This document shows positions 59,230-64,000 of a stretch of DNA of 64,000 nt, piece after piece. The position numbers and the translations under genes are program-made. The DNA lies in the NCBI RefSeq assembly GCF_017114915.1, contig NZ_JAAUOE010000033.1:1-64000 (forward strand), written 5' to 3'. This DNA comes from Pseudomonas frederiksbergensis (GTDB taxonomy: Bacteria > Pseudomonadota > Gammaproteobacteria > Pseudomonadales > Pseudomonadaceae). Within the stretch, counting starts at the first letter, position 1, and each line of letters begins with the position of its first letter. Under the pieces are notes generated by a model. That model made no database searches. It had not been told where the DNA came from and saw only the letters and a list, made by a program, of their open reading frames with translations.

Positions 59230-59703
59230 TCAGGCCTTGTTCAGCGCCTGAGCAGCAGCCAATACCGCATCCACATGCCCCGGCACTTTCACGCCGCGCC
59301 ATTGCTGACGCAACACGCCATCCTTGTCGATCAGGAACGTGCTGCGATCCACGCCCAGGTACTCCTTGCCGTAGAGCTTTTTAAGCTTGATCACGTCGAA
59401 CAGCTGACAGATGGCTTCGTCCTTGTCGCTGATCAACTCGAAGGGGAATTGCTGCTTGCACTTGAAGTTTTCATGGGACTTCAGGCTGTCGCGAGATATA
59501 CCGAACACCTCTGTGTTGGCCGCTTTGAACGCCGCGTACTGATCACGAAAACCCTGACCCTCTGTGGTGCAACCCGGCGTGCTGTCCTTCGGATAAAAGT
59601 AAATCACCACTTGCTTGCCTTTGAGGCCCGCGAGGCTGACGGTTTGTCCGCTGGTGGCGGGTGCTTCGAAGTCGGCAACCGGTTGGTCGATGGCTACGGC
59701 CAT
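59230..59703 (-). CDS. bcp: Bcp/PrxQ-type peroxiredoxin
   Basis: 157 aa from the ATG at 59703. Peroxidatic Cys45 in YFYPKDSTPGCTTEGQ. The resolving cysteine usual at +5 (E. coli Cys50) is Gln here, so resolution must use another cysteine (one lies in FKCKQQ, one in AICQLF) or an external thiol. Reduces peroxides. The upstream gcvR stop is 10 bp away on the same strand. Confidence 0.92.
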   Translation of the reverse strand: MAVAIDQPVADFEAPATSGQTVSLAGLKGKQVVIYFYPKDSTPGCTTEGQGFRDQYAAFKAANTEVFGISRDSLKSHENFKCKQQFPFELISDKDEAICQLFDVIKLKKLYGKEYLGVDRSTFLIDKDGVLRQQWRGVKVPGHVDAVLAAAQALNKA

Positions 59704-59713
59704 GAAAGCTTCC

Positions 59714-60274
59714 TTACATTGGGTTTTGTGGGCGCCACGGCTCAATCAGTGCGTCCAGGTTCATCGCGTCGGCGAAGTCCAGGAACTGGTCACGCAGCCA
59801 ACTGATCTGGGTTCCGGCCGGCAAGGTCACGGTGAACGTGGCGTTGAGCATGGTGCCGCCGGTCTGCGGGGCCTGATAGGTGTCGCAGGTCAGGTTTTCC
59901 AGCTCGACGTTGTGATCCATGAAGAACTGGCACAGCTCGTTGATGATGTCCGGGCGGTAGGCCGAGCTGACGTAAGCGACATACGGCAGGGCCTGAGGAC
60001 GGTTCTCCAGGGCTGCGCTGCGCACCACGTTGACGGTGAAGGCATGCCGTTTGGCCAGTACTGGCAGGCTGCCTTCGAGACGCGCCAGGGCGTCCCAGCT
60101 GCCGGAGATCTCGAGGATCAGCGCACTGCATTCGCCATGACGCGTCAGGCGAGAGGTAACCACGGCGCAGCGGTTTTCATGGCTGGCGCGGCACAGAACG
60201 TTAGTCAGCTCCATGGGGTTGGCGCCGAGGGCACTGATAACAAGGAATTGTTCGCGAACTGTGGGGGTGGACAT
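59714..60274 (-). CDS. gcvR: GcvR-type glycine cleavage system regulator (ACT domains)
   Basis: 186 aa with two ACT domains: REQFLVISALGANPMELTNVLCRASHENRCAVV at the start and PYVAYVSSAYRPDIINELCQFFMDHNVELENLTCDTYQAP in the second half. This order next to bcp and divergent from dapA is the conserved gcvR-bcp context. Represses gcv genes through GcvA in E. coli. Confidence 0.88.
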   Translation of the reverse strand: MSTPTVREQFLVISALGANPMELTNVLCRASHENRCAVVTSRLTRHGECSALILEISGSWDALARLEGSLPVLAKRHAFTVNVVRSAALENRPQALPYVAYVSSAYRPDIINELCQFFMDHNVELENLTCDTYQAPQTGGTMLNATFTVTLPAGTQISWLRDQFLDFADAMNLDALIEPWRPQNPM

Positions 60275-60601
60275 GCAGCATTCCTAAAGCGATGAGCGGT
60301 CGATACTGGTATGGGCTTTATTTGCCGGGGACACGCCTGCGGATGCGAATTCAGAAAACCCGGCCGAAGGTTGCAACGTGCTCCAATACGGCGAGAGCGA
60401 GGGGTGGCAACGCAGGATCGGGGCTTGTGATGCCGAAAATGGAGGCAGGAACCCGGCGTACGAGCTGATCAGTACCGATCAAAGTCTGAAGGGTAGCGAA
60501 AAGCAGCGCCAAGGGGAATGGCAGCAGCGCAGTACTTCGCTTGTGCAAGCATCTTGGCGCCAGTACCATTACCGCTCTCTTTTTCCGGCAGGAGCGGTTG
60601 C
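60275..60601. promoter_or_regulatory. Divergent gcvR/dapA promoter region
   Basis: 327 bp between the divergent genes; it must hold both promoters. An AGGAG precedes the dapA ATG. Frames overlapping this gap on either strand show no conserved sequence. I see no clear operator or riboswitch. Confidence 0.45.
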
Positions 60602-61480
60602 ATGATTGCGGGCAGTATGGTGGCACTGGTCACACCCATGGATGCACAAGGTCGTCTTGACTGGGACAGCCTGAGCAAACTGGTGGACTTCCACCTGCAA
60701 GAGGGCACCAACGCCATCGTGGCGGTCGGCACTACGGGTGAGTCGGCCACGCTTGACGTGAACGAGCACATCGAAGTGATTCGTCGCGTGGTTGCCCAGG
60801 TTGCAGGGCGTATTCCGGTCATCGCCGGTACGGGCGCCAATTCGACGCGCGAAGCGATCGAACTGACCACCAATGCGAAGAACGCCGGTGCCGACGCGTG
60901 CCTGCTGGTAACCCCTTACTACAACAAGCCGACGCAAGAAGGCCTGTACCTGCACTTCCGCGCCATCGCCGAAGCGGTCGATATCCCGCAGATTCTCTAC
61001 AACGTGCCGGGCCGTACCGCGTGCGACATGCAGGCCGAGACGGTGATCCGCCTGTCGACCGTGAAGAACATCATCGGCATCAAGGAAGCCACGGGCGACC
61101 TGCAACGCGCCAAGGACATCCTGGCCGGCGTGAGCAGCGACTTCCTGGTCTATTCCGGTGACGATGCGACCGCGGTCGAGCTGATGCTGCTGGGCGGCAA
61201 GGGCAATATTTCGGTGACCGCCAACGTTGCACCGCGCGCCATGAGCGAGCTGTGCGCCGCAGCAATGGCCGGCGATGCCGTCAAGGCCCGGGCGATCCAC
61301 GAAAAGCTGATGCCGCTCAATAAAACCCTGTTTATCGAATCCAACCCAATCCCCGTGAAATGGGCACTGCATGAAATGGGCTTGATGCCGGACGGTATCC
61401 GTCTGCCGCTCACCTGGCTCAGCGCTGCCTGTCACGAACCGCTGCGGCAGGCCATGCGCCAGTCCGGCGTCCTGGTTTAA
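60602..61480 (+). CDS. dapA: 4-hydroxy-tetrahydrodipicolinate synthase
   Basis: 292 aa TIM barrel. Catalytic Lys161 (GIKEATGDL), Tyr133 (ILYNVPGRTAC), T44/T45 (VGTTGESATL) and Tyr107 are all present. Condenses pyruvate with aspartate semialdehyde in lysine and peptidoglycan precursor synthesis. ATG at 60602; a frame extended to 60518 is not conserved. bamC follows after 17 bp. Confidence 0.97.
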   Translation: MIAGSMVALVTPMDAQGRLDWDSLSKLVDFHLQEGTNAIVAVGTTGESATLDVNEHIEVIRRVVAQVAGRIPVIAGTGANSTREAIELTTNAKNAGADACLLVTPYYNKPTQEGLYLHFRAIAEAVDIPQILYNVPGRTACDMQAETVIRLSTVKNIIGIKEATGDLQRAKDILAGVSSDFLVYSGDDATAVELMLLGGKGNISVTANVAPRAMSELCAAAMAGDAVKARAIHEKLMPLNKTLFIESNPIPVKWALHEMGLMPDGIRLPLTWLSAACHEPLRQAMRQSGVLV

Positions 61481-61497
61481 TTGAGGAAGTACAACGC

Positions 61498-62613
61498 ATG
61501 AAGCGAATGGCCGGACTTTCCGCACTTGCCTTGATTATCTCCAGCACCAGTGGCTGCGGATGGATCTGGGGCCCGGAAGGTTACTTCCGTGACCGTGGTA
61601 GCGATTACCTGGAAGCGCAACAGACTGCACCGATGCAACTGCCACCGGATGTCAGCACCTCCAAGCGTCTGGATCCGCTGTTGCCGATCCCGCGCAACGT
61701 GGCCGACGATACCGTCAAGGGCGAATACATCGTGCCTCGTCCGCAGCCGCTGTCGGCAGCGGCTGATATCAGCGCCTACTCATTGCAGAAGAGCGGCGAT
61801 TCGCGTTGGATCATGGCTCAGAACCCGCCGGCCGAAGTCTGGCCAGTGGCCGTGCAGTTCTTCCAGGACAACGGTTTCCGTCTGGACGAACAGCGCCCGC
61901 AAACCGGTGAATTCACTACTACCTGGCAGCATTCCGATGAACTGTCTGCTGCCATGGCCAAGCGTCTGAGCGCGGCCGGAGTCGGCGCCGACAGCGAAAC
62001 CCGGGTACGGGTGCGTATCGAGCCAGGCGTGCAACGCAATACCAGTGAAGTCTATGTGGTCAGCGCCGAACGTCCTGCCGGCAGCACCGCCAACGTGGAC
62101 TTCACCAATCGTTCGGTCAATACCGGCCTGGACGCGGCACTGGTCGACGACATGCTCGCAAGCATGAGTCGCACCGCGGAGAAGGGCGGTTCGGTCTCCA
62201 TGCTGGCTTCGCGTGATTTCGATACGCCAAGCCGTGTCAGCCTGACCGAAGATGGTAGCGGCAACCCGGTGCTCAACGTCGGTACCGACCTGGATCGTGC
62301 CTGGTCGAGCGTCGGTCGTGCGCTGGAACAGGGCGAATGGCGAGTTGAAGACATCAACCGCAGTCTGGGCCTGTACTACATCAACCTCGCCGAAAAAGCC
62401 GAGAAAAAGGACGAGCAGCCAGGTTTCTTCGGCAGCCTGTTCGGCAGCAAGCCGAACAAGGAAGAAGTTGAAGCCCGCGCCGAGCGTTATCAGGTTCGCC
62501 TGAGCAAGGTCGGCGAGAACGTACAAGTCACCGTCGAGAAGAACATCAATACCGTGGCGCCAGCAGACGTGGCGCGTAAAGTGTTGACCGTGATTCAGGA
62601 CAACCTGGGCTGA
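61498..62613 (+). CDS. bamC: BamC, outer-membrane assembly lipoprotein
   Basis: 371 aa. Lipoprotein signal with lipobox TSGC (Cys20), an unstructured N-terminal segment that contacts BamD (LDPLLPIPRNVADDTVKGEYIVPRPQPL), and two helix-grip domains. Follows dapA as in E. coli (nlpB). Component of the BAM complex. Confidence 0.93.
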   Translation: MKRMAGLSALALIISSTSGCGWIWGPEGYFRDRGSDYLEAQQTAPMQLPPDVSTSKRLDPLLPIPRNVADDTVKGEYIVPRPQPLSAAADISAYSLQKSGDSRWIMAQNPPAEVWPVAVQFFQDNGFRLDEQRPQTGEFTTTWQHSDELSAAMAKRLSAAGVGADSETRVRVRIEPGVQRNTSEVYVVSAERPAGSTANVDFTNRSVNTGLDAALVDDMLASMSRTAEKGGSVSMLASRDFDTPSRVSLTEDGSGNPVLNVGTDLDRAWSSVGRALEQGEWRVEDINRSLGLYYINLAEKAEKKDEQPGFFGSLFGSKPNKEEVEARAERYQVRLSKVGENVQVTVEKNINTVAPADVARKVLTVIQDNLG

Positions 62614-62617
62614 TCAC

Positions 62618-63376
62618 ATGCGTTTTGCCGTTCTCGGCAGCGGTAGCCAAGGGAACGGCACGCTGGTAGCCAGCGATGACACGTATGTACTGGTGGATTG
62701 TGGTTTCTCCCTGCGGGAAACCGAAAAACGCCTGCTGCGCCTTGGGGTGAACCCTGCGCAGCTGAGCGCGATACTCGTGACCCACGAACATGCCGACCAC
62801 GTGCATGGCGTGGGTTTGCTGTCTCGGCGTTACAATCTGCCTGTCTACCTCAGTCGCGGGACCCTGCGCGGGATGCGCAAACCGATTGAACCCGCAGGCC
62901 TTCTGGCTGGCGGCGAACAACTGCAAATCGGCCCTCTGAGCATCGGCGTCATTGCCGTGGCCCATGATGCGCAGGAGCCGACGCAGTACGTCTTCAGCGA
63001 CGGTCAGCGGCGTTTCGGCCTGTTGACCGACCTGGGCTCGTACTGCAACAAGGTGCTGGACGGCTATCGGGATCTCGATGCATTGATGATCGAGTCCAAC
63101 CATTGCCGTGACATGCTGGCTCGCGGTCACTACCCGTACTTTCTCAAGCAACGGGTGGGCGGCGAATTGGGACATTTGAACAACCATCAGGCGGCATTCC
63201 TGGTGGCCGAGTTGGGCTGGCAAGACCTGCAACACCTGGTCCTGGCCCATCTGAGCAGCAAGAACAACCTGCCGCAGCTGGCCCGGCAATGTTTTGTCGA
63301 CACCCTCGGGTGCGACCCGGACTGGCTGCAACTGGCCGATCAAGATTCAGGGCTCGACTGGCGATACATCGCCTAG
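62618..63376 (+). CDS. MBL-fold metallo-hydrolase (WalJ/YycJ-like)
   Basis: 252 aa. Metallo-beta-lactamase motif THEHADHVHGVG, upstream MRFAVLGSGSQGNGTLVASDD and VDCGFSLRETEKRL typical of WalJ-like 5'-3' exonuclease/phosphodiesterases, and later IESNHCRDMLARGHYP. Starts 4 bp after bamC. Specific substrate unknown; a nuclease is the best guess. Confidence 0.88.
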   Translation: MRFAVLGSGSQGNGTLVASDDTYVLVDCGFSLRETEKRLLRLGVNPAQLSAILVTHEHADHVHGVGLLSRRYNLPVYLSRGTLRGMRKPIEPAGLLAGGEQLQIGPLSIGVIAVAHDAQEPTQYVFSDGQRRFGLLTDLGSYCNKVLDGYRDLDALMIESNHCRDMLARGHYPYFLKQRVGGELGHLNNHQAAFLVAELGWQDLQHLVLAHLSSKNNLPQLARQCFVDTLGCDPDWLQLADQDSGLDWRYIA

Positions 63377-63404
63377 CCCACCTACTTAGCAAGCGGAGCC
63401 CATC

Positions 63405-64000
63405 ATGGAAAAACGTGAAGAACTCTACCGCGGCAAAGCCAAATCGGTTTACAAGACCGACGACGCTGACCGCTTGATCCTGCTGTTTCGCAACGACACT
63501 TCGGCGTTCGACGGCAAGCGCATCGAGCAGCTCGACCGCAAAGGCATGGTGAACAACAAGTTCAACGCCTTCATCATGCAGAAACTCGAAGAAGCCGGCG
63601 TGCCGACTCAATTCGACAAACTGCTGGGCGACAACGAATGCCTGGTGAAGAAACTCGACATGATCCCGGTCGAGTGCGTCGTGCGTAACTACGCCGCCGG
63701 CAGCCTGGTCAAGCGCCTGGGCGTGGAAGAGGGCATGAAGCTCAACCCTTACACCTTCGAACTGTTCCTGAAGGACGACGCCAAGGGCGACCCGTTCATC
63801 AACGAATCCCACGTCGTGGCATTCGGTTGGGGCACCGCCGAGCAACTGGTTCGCATGAAAGAACTGTCGCTCAAGGTCAACGAAGTGCTGAGCAAACTGT
63901 TCGACGACGCCGGCCTGCTACTGGTCGACTTCAAACTCGAATTTGGCGTGTTCTCCGACGGTTCCATCGTTCTGGGTGACGAGTTCAGCCCGGACGGCTG
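63405..64000 (+). CDS. purC: SAICAR synthetase PurC, truncated by window end
   Basis: First 198 codons of an expected roughly 236. MEKREELYRGKAKSVYKTDD, NDTSAFDGKR, VRNYAAGSLVKRLG, and FGVFSDGSIVLGDEFSPD at the edge are PurC signatures. Adds aspartate to CAIR in purine synthesis. In line with dapA-bamC-MBL. The 3' end lies outside the window. Confidence 0.97.
   Translation, partial: MEKREELYRGKAKSVYKTDDADRLILLFRNDTSAFDGKRIEQLDRKGMVNNKFNAFIMQKLEEAGVPTQFDKLLGDNECLVKKLDMIPVECVVRNYAAGSLVKRLGVEEGMKLNPYTFELFLKDDAKGDPFINESHVVAFGWGTAEQLVRMKELSLKVNEVLSKLFDDAGLLLVDFKLEFGVFSDGSIVLGDEFSPDG

Overview
The window is a chromosomal segment of a Pseudomonas, most likely of the P. fluorescens group. The core genes argue for this: a near-canonical phaG, the algU-mucA-mucB-mucD cluster, tctCBA divergent from tctDE, sdhE-ygfX next to nadB, dapA-bamC-purC, and the GC-rich inverted-repeat (REP/REPIN-type) elements typical of the group. 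About 55% of the window (1 to about 35290) is one P2/HP1-type temperate myophage prophage. Its right end abuts the 3' end of a tRNA-Gly(TCC) gene; its left attachment site lies outside the window.

Prophage layout, left to right. A DUF4102-type tyrosine integrase (150-1358) is followed by an accessory gene for an ApeA-like HEPN protein, a probable anti-phage effector. Then come AlpA, a Toprim primase/helicase and small early genes, a Cro-like/CI-like divergent switch with phased operator repeats (7176-7829), an Ogr-type zinc-finger activator, and the leftward portal and terminase genes. From 11496 to 31705 all late genes run rightward. They encode scaffold/protease, capsid, small terminase, head completion, tail completion, sheath and tube, then a lysis cassette (TraR-type zinc finger, holin-like, SAR lysozyme, nested spanins). 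These are followed by a tail assembly chaperone with a canonical -1 slippery site, tape measure, HP1-like baseplate genes, a collar fibre with its chaperone, and a second adhesin carrying an SGNH/SASA acetylesterase domain. After a strong terminator the right end holds low-GC cargo: a solitary proteasome/HslV-like Ntn hydrolase, two small genes behind a perfect LexA-type box, and a two-TM protein of unknown function.

The prophage keeps every module needed for a lytic cycle. The one visible anomaly is the large terminase, which lacks a stop where one is expected and reads about 90 codons into the portal gene.

Chromosomal part (35288-64000): tRNA-Gly, phaG (fatty-acid to PHA/HAA precursor transacylase), rsuA, a CWC protein, two tandem Tyr-rich lipoproteins, an enoyl-CoA hydratase-family gene, ung, an AbrB-family membrane protein coupled to the tctCBA tricarboxylate transporter with its tctDE two-component system, an HDOD gene, ygfZ, sdhE-ygfX, nadB, the envelope-stress/alginate regulon algU-mucA-mucB-mucD (no mucC), a BepA-like protease, a TusA-like protein, a PerM-like permease, bcp, gcvR, dapA-bamC-MBL hydrolase, and purC cut by the window edge.

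The observations most worth following are the phage-borne Ntn hydrolase, the ApeA-like gene, the LexA-controlled small operon, the programmed frameshift, and the paired repeats at both prophage ends that look like integrase arm sites.
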